A stretch of DNA of 64,000 bases from contig CM030872.1 in NCBI GenBank assembly GCA_018105865.1, forward strand, positions 8,229,016 through 8,293,015. The letters run 5' to 3'. The notes under the pieces were generated by a model that had not been told where the DNA came from, did not search any database, and saw only the letters and a list, made by a program, of their open reading frames with translations. Shown in pieces: positions 13,681-49,967 of this stretch; position 1 is the stretch's first letter, and each line of letters begins with the position of its first letter. The translations under genes were made by a program, and so were the position numbers. The DNA is from Metaphire vulgaris (taxonomy: Eukaryota; Annelida; Clitellata; Crassiclitellata; Megascolecidae).

Positions 13681-13880
13681 AGGGGCCATCCATAAATGAC
13701 GTACTGCGATTTTGTCAGTTTTTCTACTTCCCTTCGTCACACGTCGTAACAAAAAGCCAGACCCCTCAAATATGACGTCACAACGCGTTAATCCCCCTTC
13801 TCGTCTTTCGAAAAATCTTGACAAGCAAAAATGAGGTCGCCACCTAAAAAAATTTCTTGACTGGAGAGGAAGAGACATAG
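13681..13880. mobile_element. GGGGCCATCCATAAATGACG family fragment
   Basis: Left end at about 13681 matches the 37963-38227 element over the CACACGTCGTAACAAAAAG and TTGACAAGCAAAAATGAGG blocks. The right end is missing, running into the next element. Confidence 0.6.
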
Positions 13881-14160
13881 TTCACAGCAAAAATTTGTGT
13901 AAATGCAAGTGCTGAGATTTTGAGATTTTTTGGGGGGAGGGGGTTGTGTTTGGGCGGGGATCTCCCCTAACAGGCCTGGATACAGTGTTTATTCTAGGCC
14001 TTCTCTGGGGGATCCTCCCCCAAAGTTTTAAAATTCTTCCAATTTTTATATGTTGGCTGGGGGTGGAAATTTTCCCTCCAAAAGTGTGGAGACTCAGACC
14101 TTGTCCTCCCAAACATTTCAAAATCCCCCAATGTCAAGGTGGCTAGAATTTATTCTAGTA
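13881..14160. mobile_element. Two fused hAT-like MITE pieces
   Basis: 13881-13985 is the right half of the CAGTGTTTTATCCAGAC family (ending CCTAACAGGCCTG). It is joined directly to a near-complete CAGTGTTTATTCTAGGCC family copy (13986-14155). Confidence 0.6.
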
Positions 14161-14169
14161 TAATAATAC

Positions 14170-14177
<8 letters not shown>

Positions 14178-14232
<55 letters not shown>
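14178..14232. repeat. (AAT)n microsatellite
   Basis: AAT run with one single-base slip. Confidence 0.95.
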
Positions 14233-14234
<2 letters not shown>

Positions 14235-14239
14235 TTATT

Positions 14240-15616
14240 CATTTATTCACACTGCCTGCATGATAAAACACTGGACGTCGCAACATTTTAGATAGATCGT
14301 CGGGGAATCGACTTCCACACGTGACGAATCGCCTTTTAGTATGCGACGTCTGAAGTTTAACAGACTCTAATGACAGCCACGCCACCTATCGGTCGATCTT
14401 GTACGGCCATCGCTAACTGCCCCCTGGCCATCTGTCTGCATTTGAAACATTTTAGTCTCTGAAATTGTCCGCCGGATTCGAGTTTTATGTGTTTCGTCGA
14501 TCTCGGCGACAAGTCGTCTGGCCGGGGATTCCTGTGGGCGACAGAGGTCACGCAATTTTTCACTTCTCGTTCGACGTTTCGATAATTGTGAGATCGACTG
14601 AAGGCAAAATTATTGATGTTAACGATTCACTGTGTCTCTTTTTTAAAATGCAGAGCAGTTATGTTTCGACTAACAGCCAATCGTACGTGAGTTTTTAAGT
14701 TAATCCGAATAGCGATTGGTCAGAATCTATCATTTGTAATATGTGCGTAGTTCTGGTATGAGATTTTAAAACATCGGACGTGTAGTTTTTATGTAGACGG
14801 ACAGGGGCGGTTCCACGTGGGGGATGAGTGGGGATGCGCCCCCCCCCACCGTTTGTCCGGCCGGATACCCTGGATTTGACCTGGCTCTTGAATGATTTGG
14901 ATTTGGCGTGCCATCGGTTGGTGCTTCTGTGCATTATGAAGTGGCGCTATAGAAGATAAAGATTAGATTATATTACATTTTCAAAGGGTAGCTCCCGACC
15001 TGTAAGAGGAGGAGGATTAACCCCCAACTCCAACCCCTCCTCCGAGATCTAACATCACTTCATCCAACCCCGAAGTGAGTAATGTAAGGTTTGATTGTAG
15101 TTCTTAAATGGACAGAAAACCCCGATAATTTTGCCGGATGAATAGCGTCATAGTTGCGTGCTTACGTCTTTCTGGTGAGATATTGTTCCCTGTCAACCAT
15201 TCTGATTCGACAAAAATAAAAGGAATTCTACAAAGATGATAAATGGCTACAAACCCTGTTCAACGAGAAACACAAATCTTACGCTTTTTACTGAAACAAG
15301 CAAAATCACGACACATTATTCTGTATATTATATCGCCCACTAGATTAGCTAGATTTTGCTCTATGACTTTGTACAACCAGACTAAAATGGCTTTTATACA
15401 TGGTCAATTCTGAACATTACACTTTATACAACACAGCGGAAGGTCTCTTTAATTTTGTGGCTATATTTTAGCAAACTCTGAAGATATCAGCATGCAATTT
15501 GGCAATTACATCAGAAACATTCCCCTGTATATGCCCTATAAATTTCATTGAAATCACTACACATGCGGCCGAGATATTGAATGTCGAACACGTGTCCAGT
15601 TTTTTACTTTTACACC
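14240..15616. other. Intergenic, no gene recognised
   Basis: Mixed unique-looking sequence. An SOS-like search for an HCN N-terminal exon (the block ending just before FYWD) found nothing convincing here. Confidence 0.4.
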
Positions 15617-15624
15617 CTTTAGAT

Positions 15625-15962
15625 CAGCGGTTCTCAACCTGTGGGTCGCGACCCCCACGGGGGTCGAATGACAATTTGCCAGGGGGTCGCCGGGGACCTT
15701 CAGAAATATGGGGTTGTCTCTTTTATTGTTATTGCGCAAAATTTACTAATTTTAACATGTAAAAAGGCTGACGAGCAAAAAAAAGTCATCAGCTAGTTTT
15801 AAGATGTAAAAAGGGCTGATAAACAAAAAAAAGAAAAAAAGGTCGTCAAGAAATTTTATTTTGCAGGGGCCCGAATTTCTCTCGGCGGGCCTGGTTGGGG
15901 GTTGCCACATCATGGGAATTGAATTAAAAGGGTCGCGGCATTATAAAGGTTGAGAACCGCTG
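15625..15962. mobile_element. hAT MITE, CAGCGGTTCTCAACC family
   Basis: Classic hAT-type ends: CAGCGGTTCTCAACCTGTGG, inverted at the right as GGTTGAGAACCGCTG. A perfect 8-bp duplication CTTTAGAT (15617-15624, 15963-15970) flanks it. The interior has a GGGTCGCGACCCCC palindrome near the left end, the shared GACGAGCAAAAAAAAGTCAT motif, and a fragment (CCCGAATTTCTCTCGGCGGG) related to the 6039-6271 family. Confidence 0.9.
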
Positions 15963-16114
15963 CTTTAGATCAAATATACAGATTTCTCCTAAACCGTTTA
16001 CATATAATTCCTTTGAAAATTGGCGGGATTTTCCTAGAAATTCACTGCGCTCCCCCTCACCAAGAGTTCTTGGAACCGCCACTGGGCGTGATCTTTGGTC
16101 GGTTTCTGTATTAG

Positions 16115-33198
<17,084 letters not shown>

Positions 33199-33199
33199 C

Positions 33200-34120
33200 A
33201 TTGGGGCAGCCACGGGGGTGGGGGAGCACGGGGGAGAGGCCGGACCCCTAGTCCCGGTCGTGAGATTTGCGCCGAACCGTTGAGAATTTTTTTGGCGTGG
33301 GAGGACACGGGGAGAGGCCGGGAACCCTAGTACCGGCCATAGGATCTGCGCAAAACCGTTGAGATTATTTGGGGGTATTGATGGGGTGGGGGGTAGATGG
33401 GTGGTGAGGTAGTATGTTCAAAGAGAATGTTTACTTCAAAATACTCGACGATATGACGGCCTTTTTTTCTCGTAGGAGACTATACCCGAAATGTCAATGT
33501 CCCCTCCTATTCCAAAATTCTGGCTGCGCCACTGTCGTCAATTGCTGCGCTTTGAACGCCAAATTACTCGGCATCGAGATGTTAAATGGTGGCCAGTCAC
33601 TTGGATAGGGAAACTGGCAGGAGTCGTATATAACACACGCTTCGATTTAGCTTCCTCCTTAGGTATCTTCTCATAGCCAACAGATCCCCTCCGTTTGACA
33701 TATAAACGTACATACTGTGATATCGGTTTAGCGGTTGTGAATATTGTTCGTTAGTGTTTGAATTCGTTCAAGATCTCATTTTTGCCGACGACATTATAAG
33801 ATATAAACAGTATTAAATTTTCTATGCTTTGCTTGTTTTCAGCGAACGATGAATATATGGTTATCGATCAGTTCTGACGCGTTATTTTCACAAATAATAA
33901 TTATTATTTCCCGAGAAATCATTGTTTTGAAATAACGTGAAAATGAACTCTAACAAAACTTACCAAACTAACCACTCATCCATATATCCACCCTTTCATC
34001 CATCCAGCAGCTAGTCATCCATCCTTCCTCAGTCCGTCCAACACAACCCTCGCTAAAGGCTCATGCCTATAAATCGATTCAAAGGCTATCTCGAAAAACT
34101 ATACTATTGAATGTGGAGAG
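33200..34120. other. HCN 3' flank, no further gene recognised
   Basis: A GGGAGAGGCCGG phrase is repeated at about 33231 and 33311, with similar sequence after each, giving an approximate 80-bp duplication. No clear AATAAA in the first few hundred bases was noted. Confidence 0.5.
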
Positions 34121-34133
34121 TTACTACAGTGGT

Positions 34134-34198
34134 TTTCACACAGGCTTACTTAGCCTCCTAAACCACTTAAATCACATTATTATTATTGTTATTATTAC

Positions 34199-34243
<45 letters not shown>

Positions 34244-34257
34244 TACTATTACTATTA

Positions 34258-34316
<59 letters not shown>

Positions 34317-34318
34317 GT
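34134..34318. repeat. CTAAACCACTTAAATCACATT repeat with (ATT)n
   Basis: GTGGTTTTCACACAGGCTTA, then CTCCTAAACCACTTAAATCA, then ATT to 34315. Nearly identical starts are at 45342 and 60660. Confidence 0.8.
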
Positions 34319-34627
34319 GGCGTGCAAAAGGCTGGAATCTATTTTCAATTTCTTTTCATCTATTAAATTTCTATTTTGCTATTTCCTTTTCTCTTTCCTT
34401 CCTTCTATCGTGTTGCTTGTCATTCTAAGGTCAACGCAGTAAATCAAAACAATCGCCCAGCGTGATTGTAACAATAGAAGGCGACGCCAGACTTTTCTAC
34501 GCCACTGTAAGTTGCGGTAAATCGAAGAAAGGTGAGTCGATATCTGACGTGAACCAAGCTATGCGAATGAATAATGACATTTTAGACCTGTGCTGGTCCA
34601 AAGATATCTAAAATACAGAGGATCATA

Positions 34628-34950
34628 GGTAAGGTAAAGGTAGTCCCATGCTCGAACGAGCGTAGGGTTTCCGGCGCTGATCTCCGGTACTAGGCAAACA
34701 GCGAACGCAGGTGGCTTACGCCATTAATATAGAGTAGGTTGCCATTACTTTCTCTAAACCTGCGTTTTGCCTTCGCAGCTTAGCGCTGCTATCAATTTAT
34801 CGACGCCTAAGCGATGAACGGCTTGGTTGGCCGCCGGCACCACGATTAGATCCCGGGATGGTCACCCATCCAAGTACTAACCGAGCTCGACGTTGCTTAA
34901 CTTCGGTGTTCTGACGAGAACCGGTCGCACAACGCCAAATAGGCCGTGTC
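34628..34950 (-). mobile_element. SINE with 5S rRNA-derived head
   Basis: On the minus strand, 34950-34858 is 5S rRNA-like: ACCGGTTCTCGTCAGAACAC, then CGAAGTTAAGCAACGTCGAG and GGTTAGTACTTGGATGGGTG. It then continues into a SINE body (GCTGCGAAGGCAAAACGCAG, AACCTACTCTATATTAATGG, CCGGAGATCAGCGCCGG). The body matches 29631-30100. The 5S part retains the internal promoter region but is diverged, so it is not a functional 5S gene. Confidence 0.8.
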
Positions 34951-35070
34951 TAGAACATAGAACGAAGCAAATCAGCAGCAATTGCTGTATTCTGCCAATG
35001 ACAAACAATTTGGCATCCATTATCCAGTTGTGTTACATTTATCTTCGCGATCAGATTACTGATGTGAGAA

Positions 35071-35443
35071 CAGTGTTTATTCTAGCCACCTAGCCATTGG
35101 AGGGGAGTTTTAAAAAAAAAGTTTGTGGGGGAGGGAACAAAGTGTTGACAAGTAGAAAAAATTCATCCTTATATTTTTCCCTACAAAAAACCTGACAAGG
35201 AAAAAAGTCGAGTGTATCTTTTCCCCTCTCTAAATAGCCTGACAAGCCAAAAAAGGCCATCCTTATATTGTTCTATTATTCCCTCTTCAAATACCCTGAC
35301 AAGCGGAAACCCCCTCTCCTCACCCTTCGTAACATAATATCTATACAAAATTATTTGTTTGAGGGGGATTTTTCCCGCGTAAGCCAAAATATCAAAATTT
35401 GGAGGGGGAATTTCAAACTCAGAGAAGGCCTAGATAAACACTG
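35071..35443. mobile_element. hAT-like MITE, long CAGTGTTTATTCTAG copy
   Basis: Ends CAGTGTTTATTCTAGCCACC and GGCCTAGATAAACACTG. Flanks TGTGAGAA and TATGAGAA match at 7 of 8. It contains the TGACAAGC-like motif four times in a row (about 35141-35310), so it is longer than its relatives. Confidence 0.8.
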
Positions 35444-35568
35444 TATGAGAAGATGATTCGCCAAGCATTGGGAAAATTCTAGAAAGACAGAGTCACAGTT
35501 CCCAGACTTGGATTCTGAATGAAACCAGGTCAGAAACACACATACGCGCATGTATGTCCCAGTATATA

Positions 35569-36014
35569 CAACACTGCTCAAAAATTGCGAACACACGTGG
35601 ATTTTTCGAAGCAAAACGTATATTCTCTACTGTATTTGTTCATTAATGATAGGCTACTATTCTACGATTGATGTACAGAAGGCTATAGATATGCAAAAAT
35701 AGTTGACCATTTTTCGTGGCAATTTCTATCGCTATAGAATACAATTGAGACCGAATATACTGATTATTCTATAGTACGGTTTGATGCAATGAAGATGGGG
35801 ACACAAGAAAATGTGGATAAAATTCGTTTCAACAGTCTTCTGAATTTTGCATATCTATAGCCTTCTTTCTGTACATAAATCGTAGAATATTATCATTAAT
35901 GAAAAAATACAGTATTGGTGTTCTTGGTTGTGATTGCAATGTTTTAACAAGCATTAAACTTCGTTTTCCTTAGAAATTCACGAGTGTTCGCAATTCACAA
36001 TTTTTTGAGCAGTA

Positions 36015-36017
<3 letters not shown>
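35569..36017. mobile_element. TA-flanked TIR element
   Basis: CACTGCTCAAAAATTGCGAA at the left, inverted at the right (TTCGCAATTCACAATTTTTT then GAGCAGTACTG), with TA on both sides and (TA)n following. The interior matches parts of 7380-7870. Probably Tc1/mariner-like, non-coding. Confidence 0.65.
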
Positions 36018-36072
<55 letters not shown>

Positions 36073-36073
36073 T
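36018..36073. repeat. (TA)n microsatellite
   Basis: TA run directly after the element. Confidence 0.95.
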
Positions 36074-36427
36074 ATACATGCACTATTTACTTCGCTTTAC
36101 TATGGTTGACGACTGCTGTCATAAGCGTCACTTATCCTGGTGTAGTGTGCATGTCTTAAGGTTCTTGGCGCGAATTGGTTCTCTAAGACGTCTGCTCAAC
36201 GTTCGATTGGTCTTCGAGGGTTTGTTCGCAGCAGCCAAGGCAACCTGTGAACAGGTCTTCAGACACTTGCAGCGGGCGATGACAAATACTCAAAGGCCTT
36301 GATTTAGCGCAAAATATCCCTGCGATTTCGGTTATATCGAAGAAATCTCTCTGCGTGTGCGTGTATTTGTCGCTATGTCTCTCTGCCTCTCTCTAACTCT
36401 ATCTCTGTCTCTATAGATCTATCTCTG

Positions 36428-36436
<9 letters not shown>

Positions 36437-36481
<45 letters not shown>

Positions 36482-36727
36482 GCTCTCTCTCTCTCTCTGG
36501 TGTGTCTCAAACTATCTCTCTTTGTCTCTGTCTCTCTCACTCTTTCTCTGTCTCTATATATCTATCTCTGTCTTTTTGCGTGTCTCTGTGTGTCTCACAT
36601 TAGCTCTCTGTCTCTGTGTCTCTCACTCTTTCTGTCTCTATCACTATCTCTTTTTGTCTCTCTATTTTCTCTCTCTCTCCCTGTCTTCTCTCTGTGTCTC
36701 TCTCCCACTCTTTCTCTGTCTCCTCCT

Positions 36728-36790
<63 letters not shown>
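36437..36790. repeat. (CT)n compound microsatellite
   Basis: Two pure CT blocks (about 36437-36480 and 36731-36785) with CTGTCT between. Confidence 0.95.
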
Positions 36791-36797
<7 letters not shown>

Positions 36798-37091
36798 CAC
36801 ACTATCTCTGTCTTTCTGTCTCTCTGCAGCTACTGATAAAACTCTACCGCTACTTTTATTAACGGTTCCGCAACCTTGCAGCGTACAGTATATGGTAGGC
36901 CTGTCTATTGGCTAAAGTCCACAGTTGCAACATCGTAGACCTGACGACAGACAAAGAATGAACGTGTAACAGAAGCGCCTAGAAAATCGATTTGCATTCG
37001 AACACATTACCTGGCCTACCGATTTGCCTGTGCAGTTTTAAGTGCAGAAATCTACATATGGTCATTTCTTTGGGCGATATATCATCGCATC

Positions 37092-37093
<2 letters not shown>

Positions 37094-37150
<57 letters not shown>
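37094..37150. repeat. (TA)n microsatellite
   Basis: Pure TA run. Confidence 0.95.
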
Positions 37151-37152
<2 letters not shown>

Positions 37153-37551
37153 TTGAAAGTTAGAGGTCGCTTAGCAACCGATCACGTGGAGCCAGCATTC
37201 TGTTTGAGGAGACTATTCGTTATAGAAGAATCAAAGTAAGATGGTCAATTATTGAATAGGTTTTCTTTCTTTGATTATTTTTGAGACTTTCAATGTGTAG
37301 CAGCTAAGGTGTTCGACATTTAGCTTTTACTCCATGGTCGGTCTTACTCTCTCCCTCTGACTGATCTCTGGAATGACCTGGTCTTTTGCGGATGGATTTG
37401 AAGTATACCATCGATTGGTACCCTTAGGTATTAGAACTGGTGCTATAGAAGTGCGTAAATTATTATTATTTCTTTGAAAATTCGTCTGAATCTATGTCTT
37501 CGTGACATGTCCAAGTCTTCTAATTCACTGTGTTCTTTTAAAATTAAAGAC

Positions 37552-37606
<55 letters not shown>

Positions 37607-37950
37607 TATACTGTACTAATGAGAGTATTGTGGCATAGATTAACATTAGGTTCAAAATTCCTGTAAATTAAGCTTAGCCTGAATTTTTATATAATCTTTT
37701 CGCAGCATAGTTGAGGAATAAAGTAAGTAAAGTAAAGTAAAGTAAAGTTGAGGAATAACAGAAGGAAAATCTAAAGCTAATTAAAGAGTGCAATTCGATG
37801 CGACGCTGAACTCTGGCGCTACAGAAGTTCACTAATAATAGCATTGAACTGATTGATGAATGATTAATTATAATTATAAAATAATGGGTGAATTTTTTTG
37901 CAGCAAAACAGGAAAAGATAAATAGTCAAATAAATTTGCATTTTTAAAAC
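37151..37950. other. Intergenic, no gene recognised
   Basis: AT-rich, with (ATT)n at 37555-37606 and a short AAGTA repeat near 37721-37748. Confidence 0.5.
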
Positions 37951-37962
37951 TTTAATTTAGTA

Positions 37963-38227
37963 AGGGGCCGTCCATAAATGACGTCACGCGATTTTTGCAG
38001 ATTTTTGACCCTCCCCCGTTCGTCACACGTCGTCACAAAAAGTCAGACCCTCTAAAATAGGACGTCACAACGCGTCAATCCCACCTCTACTTCGAAAAAT
38101 TCTTGACAAGCAAAAAAAAGTTAGCCACCTAAAAAAGTTATTTTGTGACGTCACATATCGGGAACTCCCGTCGTCACAAATATTTGACCCCCCCCTAAGT
38201 ACGCTTCGTCATTTGTGGATGGCCCCT
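37963..38227. mobile_element. AGGGGCCGTCCATAAATGAC element
   Basis: AGGGGCCGTCCATAAATGAC at the left, inverted at the right (GTCATTTGTGGATGGCCCCT). The interior has CACACGTCGTCACAAAAAGT, GACGTCACAACGCGTCAATC and TTGACAAGCAAAAAAAAG. Confidence 0.82.
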
Positions 38228-38382
38228 AAGCTGGATCAAGTTAGGCAATAATAAAAGTATACATGTATAATTAATGCAGGCAAGTACAACGAATTCACAG
38301 GTACATCGTCACAGTTTATCATTGAAACTACCTGTATGCAGGTACAATTTTCTTATTTGACAAAGCTACGAGCATCTTCGCC

Positions 38383-42061
<3,679 letters not shown>

Positions 42062-42109
42062 GGTGGCAACTGGATTATGAGTCTCATCCAGGAGCATAGT
42101 GTAATCAGC

Positions 42110-42275
42110 GACGTAGCGACGGGGGTGTATCGGTATATACCCCCCCCCAAAAAAAAATCAGGCTACCTTAAAGCTTTTAATGTGTTTTTTACAAGATTTT
42201 CAACGTTTTTTAAGATTTATACCCCCAAATCACATTATACCCCCCAAATTAAATTCCAAGCTACGCTCGTGTTTG
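42110..42275. mobile_element. CAGGGGCGTGGC family, diverged copy
   Basis: CAGCGACGTAGCGACGGGGG at the left and AATTCCAAGCTACGCTCGTG at the right, with the GTATCGGTATATACCCC signature. It lies in the SAXO 3' flank. Confidence 0.7.
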
Positions 42276-42405
42276 TATTCGCTTTCTCAGAAGACACATC
42301 GAATTATTAGACAATAGAAATTGATTACTTTGGACATAATTAAATGTCTGTGGATAACTTGAATCGCTAGTTGAAACATAGAAAACCCTTCCAACGTGCT
42401 ATATA

Positions 42406-42521
42406 CAGAAGAACTTCGTTATAACGGACTCGGTTATAACGCATATTTGGTTTTAAAGTGCCGCAATGTACGGTCCCATGTGATGCGCTACTGTACTGGT
42501 TGGTATTGAATATAGCGTAGA

Positions 42522-42580
<59 letters not shown>

Positions 42581-42628
42581 AAAATTTTACAGACCCGTAC
42601 AGTACTACGTTATAACGAAGTTTTACTG
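42406..42628. mobile_element. Pogo-like GTTATAACG MITE with (TA)n inside
   Basis: CAGAAGAACTTCGTTATAAC to GTTATAACGAAGTTTTACTG, with a (TA)n expansion at 42524-42577. Confidence 0.8.
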
Positions 42629-43020
42629 CATGTACTGTAATAGCGATTCAGTAGCAGTTATCAATGTACCTCTGTATTGTAATTAACAACGAAATGACGT
42701 TACATTTAATGCATAGTTTAATTAGCATTTTGCAATTCTAACGTATTTTCGATCTGCACTACCGCATCAGGTTTCTTAGCTTTTGATTGCACACATTGTC
42801 ATAGATTATGAATATTGTTGTTATCTTCACTATCTCAAATATACATCACATGCGTGTTATGATATGGTAAAAATTCTGAGTCCTATTATACATATACATA
42901 TATATACATATATGTATATACATACATATATGTATATATATACACTATGTCTCGCAAAGGCAGTATTGGTAGGTTTATTATTACTATCATGCACTGCTTT
43001 GTTATTGTTGCTGTTGTTGT
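42629..43020. other. Intergenic between convergent genes
   Basis: AT-rich, with a TATACATA stretch near 42890-42945. No coding was seen. Confidence 0.5.
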
Positions 43021-43021
43021 T

Positions 43022-43366
<345 letters not shown>

Positions 43367-43392
43367 TTGAAATTGTTTGCCAAGTATTATTG

Positions 43393-47474
<4,082 letters not shown>

Positions 47475-47479
47475 CTACG

Positions 47480-48180
47480 GAGGGTGTTTGAATTCCGATG
47501 TTAGAATCTACCCTTTCCCTTCCGAGGGAAAGCGCTCGAAAGATCTTGATTCCTGTCTTCCCCTCGGACCTTTCGAAGCTGCCGGGTGACGCAGGTTAAT
47601 CTGGTCGCTCTTAATTAATTAAGCCCGGGGTGCGTTTATCCGGCAGTTCAGTCTTTTGTCTTCCCGGGGCCCACATCTAGAAACGAAGCTGGATTTTCCG
47701 CGGCTTATAGCCTCTGCTCATTTCGTCCCGGAATGCCAGCCAGCCATCGAGCCAGCCAGCCAGCGTTCCCGCATGAAGCAGGAACTGACTTTGTTTTCTC
47801 TCGTACCCAGCACTGCAGCGCGTTCTCATATCGGGCAGTGCAATGCATGCCTTCTGCCTACGCACTCGACGGGGTGGGGTGGGGTGGGGGGTGGGGGCTT
47901 TTCCTGGCCTGACTGCCTGGCAGTTGCGCTCAGCACGTTTTCCTCCGGCACTCCTAATCTAAAGCAGACCAAAACCGCGGTTCCAGTATATCTCACTGTA
48001 AAAACAAAAACATCGTCCAAATTGCCTATAACCACCAAAAACATGGCCTTACGTTCAAAGACGCGCTTTCAATGAAAAATAATTAAAAACATCCATTTCT
48101 GATTGCATACCCTGATCTTAAGGGCTAATCTCTGGACTTTTCAACCGGAGGCGTATGCTTGGATTAAAAAGTAGGGGTCC
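47480..48180. other. Intergenic or 5' flank, no exon recognised
   Basis: Relatively GC-rich, with a CCAGCCAG block near 47738-47762 and GGGGTGGGGTGGGG near 47871-47897. It could contain the promoter of the minus-strand gene; no specific element was identified. Confidence 0.4.
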
Positions 48181-48183
48181 AAG

Positions 48184-48184
<1 letters not shown>

Positions 48185-48236
<52 letters not shown>
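48185..48236. repeat. (TA)n microsatellite
   Basis: Pure TA run. Confidence 0.95.
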
Positions 48237-48238
<2 letters not shown>

Positions 48239-48254
48239 CTCCTGGCTGTTGCAA

Positions 48255-48444
48255 CAGGGTTATTTCTAGAATTACCAATTGGGGGTGTCGATATATTTTA
48301 GGGGTCCATGTCCATGCCGAAAAAGTCTGACAAACAAAAAAGGTCACCCCAAGCTCAGATGGGGGTGGGAGGAGTGTTAAGGGGTGTCGGTCTCAATTTG
48401 GGAGGGGGTTTTGGGGAGTGTTAGGGGGTGTAAAAATATCCATG
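48255..48444. mobile_element. hAT-like MITE, CAGGGTTATTTCTAGG family
   Basis: CAGGGTTATTTCTAGAATTA to GTAAAAATATCCATG. Flanks TGTTGCAA and GGTTGCAT match at 6 of 8. Shared motif GACAAACAAAAAAGGTCAC. Confidence 0.78.
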
Positions 48445-48701
48445 GGTTGCATTATTATAGTTCTCATAACTGCAAGTCTATTTAATTAACAAGCATCGGT
48501 CGTTTAAATCGAAAATAATATAGTATATATTTGTGTATATTTCAAAGACTTCACTCCTGAAATTCATTCAATTGCATTCATTAACCTCCCTATTCCTCTG
48601 ACGTCATTAGTTTTGCACACATTCCTTCGTTTTCCGCTGCTCTATTCCATAATTGTACAAAAAGTTCACTTATTGGCTCGTCCTAAACTCCTACGTCGAG
48701 G

Positions 48702-48898
48702 CAGTGGCGGCTCTAGGATTTGGCAAGTGGGGGGGGGGGCCGTTGGGGTGGCAACTTCTAATCATGGGGCCAACCCTTTGTTGTTTAATGTATGTAGCAT
48801 TAAGTATAGGGTCCCAACTGGGGGAGGGGGCACTGGGGGACCAGGCACTCAATATGGGGGGCACGGGCCCCCCTGTCCCCCCGGTGGAGACGCCACTG
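48702..48898. mobile_element. hAT-like MITE, CAGTGGCGGCTC family
   Basis: CAGTGGCGGCTCTAGGATTT to GGTGGAGACGCCACTG. A perfect 8-bp duplication CGTCGAGG lies at 48694-48701 and 48899-48906. Confidence 0.88.
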
Positions 48899-49079
48899 CG
48901 TCGAGGCAAAGACCTTTAATAACAGCCAAAGGCGTTTGTTGATATCTTGGAATTGACGCAAAACGCAGGGCACGTAAGCATTGAAGCCAGTGCAGAACAT
49001 ATGGGCTTATTAACGTCATCACTATAAGGCTTTTCTGATAACACCCGATAACCTTGCACCATTGCTGAGCTGTACAGCG

Positions 49080-49080
49080 C

Positions 49081-49149
<69 letters not shown>
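49080..49149. repeat. (TA)n microsatellite
   Basis: About 34 TA units. Confidence 0.95.
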
Positions 49150-49150
<1 letters not shown>

Positions 49151-49189
49151 TTATACGTGCATGTTAACGCGTGCACGTATGTACATATA

Positions 49190-49334
49190 CAGTAGGACTT
49201 CGTTATAACGTGCTTAGCGGGTTTGTAAATGCAGTGTCATATATACAAGGTAGCGTATCAAACGGAACCGTGCCTCGCGGAACGTCATACCGAGTATTCG
49301 TTATAACCGAGTCCGTTATAACAAAGTTCTACTG
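49190..49334. mobile_element. Pogo-like GTTATAACG MITE
   Basis: CAGTAGGACTTCGTTATAAC to CGTTATAACAAAGTTCTACT plus G, TA-flanked. Confidence 0.82.
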
Positions 49335-49537
49335 TATGTATAAATATGCATATTATACTGTATATACATATATGAAAATTCTTATGAAGAGTAGAGCTAT
49401 TAAAAGTTCCACAGTTGCTGCACATTAGAGGCAGATAAACAGACACGCTGACAGAGACAGAGATGCACAGGGACCTTTAGAGGAACTTAGAGAAACAAGT
49501 CAAGAAAACAGCCACTTCTGAGAACATAAATTATGCA

Positions 49538-49541
<4 letters not shown>

Positions 49542-49610
<69 letters not shown>
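49542..49610. repeat. (CT)n microsatellite
   Basis: Pure CT run of about 33 units. Confidence 0.95.
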
Positions 49611-49614
<4 letters not shown>

Positions 49615-49656
49615 CGGAAACTCGTATTAAGAAGGCAAATCAAGTCGTCTAGAGAC

Positions 49657-49959
49657 CAGAGGCGTAACGAGGGGCAGGTGGGGGCAATGCCCCCGGGCGC
49701 CGAGGTGAGGGGGCGTCAAAATCGGGTTTTTGGGGTAAGTTAAACAGTCAAATACATAATAAATAAGAAGAAAGAAGTGTGGCGACCTTTTTTTGCTTGT
49801 CAGTAGTTGGCCTATAAGAAGAGGGGTGCCGTAGAGAGTTGAGGGGAGGGGAGTCCGAGAGAACGATGTGATTACGTTTTTGCTCGTCAGCAGTGTTGAG
49901 GGCGCCAACGGTGCACTTTGCTCCTCCCCAAGGTGCCTGATACCGTCGCTACGCCTCTG
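49657..49959. mobile_element. hAT-like MITE, CAGAGGCGTAACGA family
   Basis: CAGAGGCGTAACGAGG to CGTCGCTACGCCTCTG. A perfect 8-bp duplication CTAGAGAC lies at 49649-49656 and 49960-49967. Two inverted shared motifs (TTTTTTTGCTTGTCAG, TTTTTGCTCGTCAG) lie inside. Confidence 0.87.
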
Positions 49960-49967
49960 CTAGAGAC

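Noticed and set aside
14465..14698. Possible HCN N-terminal exon
   Set aside because: Contains FEFYVF and Arg-rich words but lacks the expected block leading into FYWD and has no fitting donor.
34858..34950. Functional 5S rRNA gene
   Set aside because: Diverged, incomplete at the ends, and fused to a SINE body that recurs elsewhere without it.
36078..36302. 74-codon plus-strand ORF with Arg/Leu-rich end
   Set aside because: Short, no domain recognised, no flanking splice signals; likely chance.
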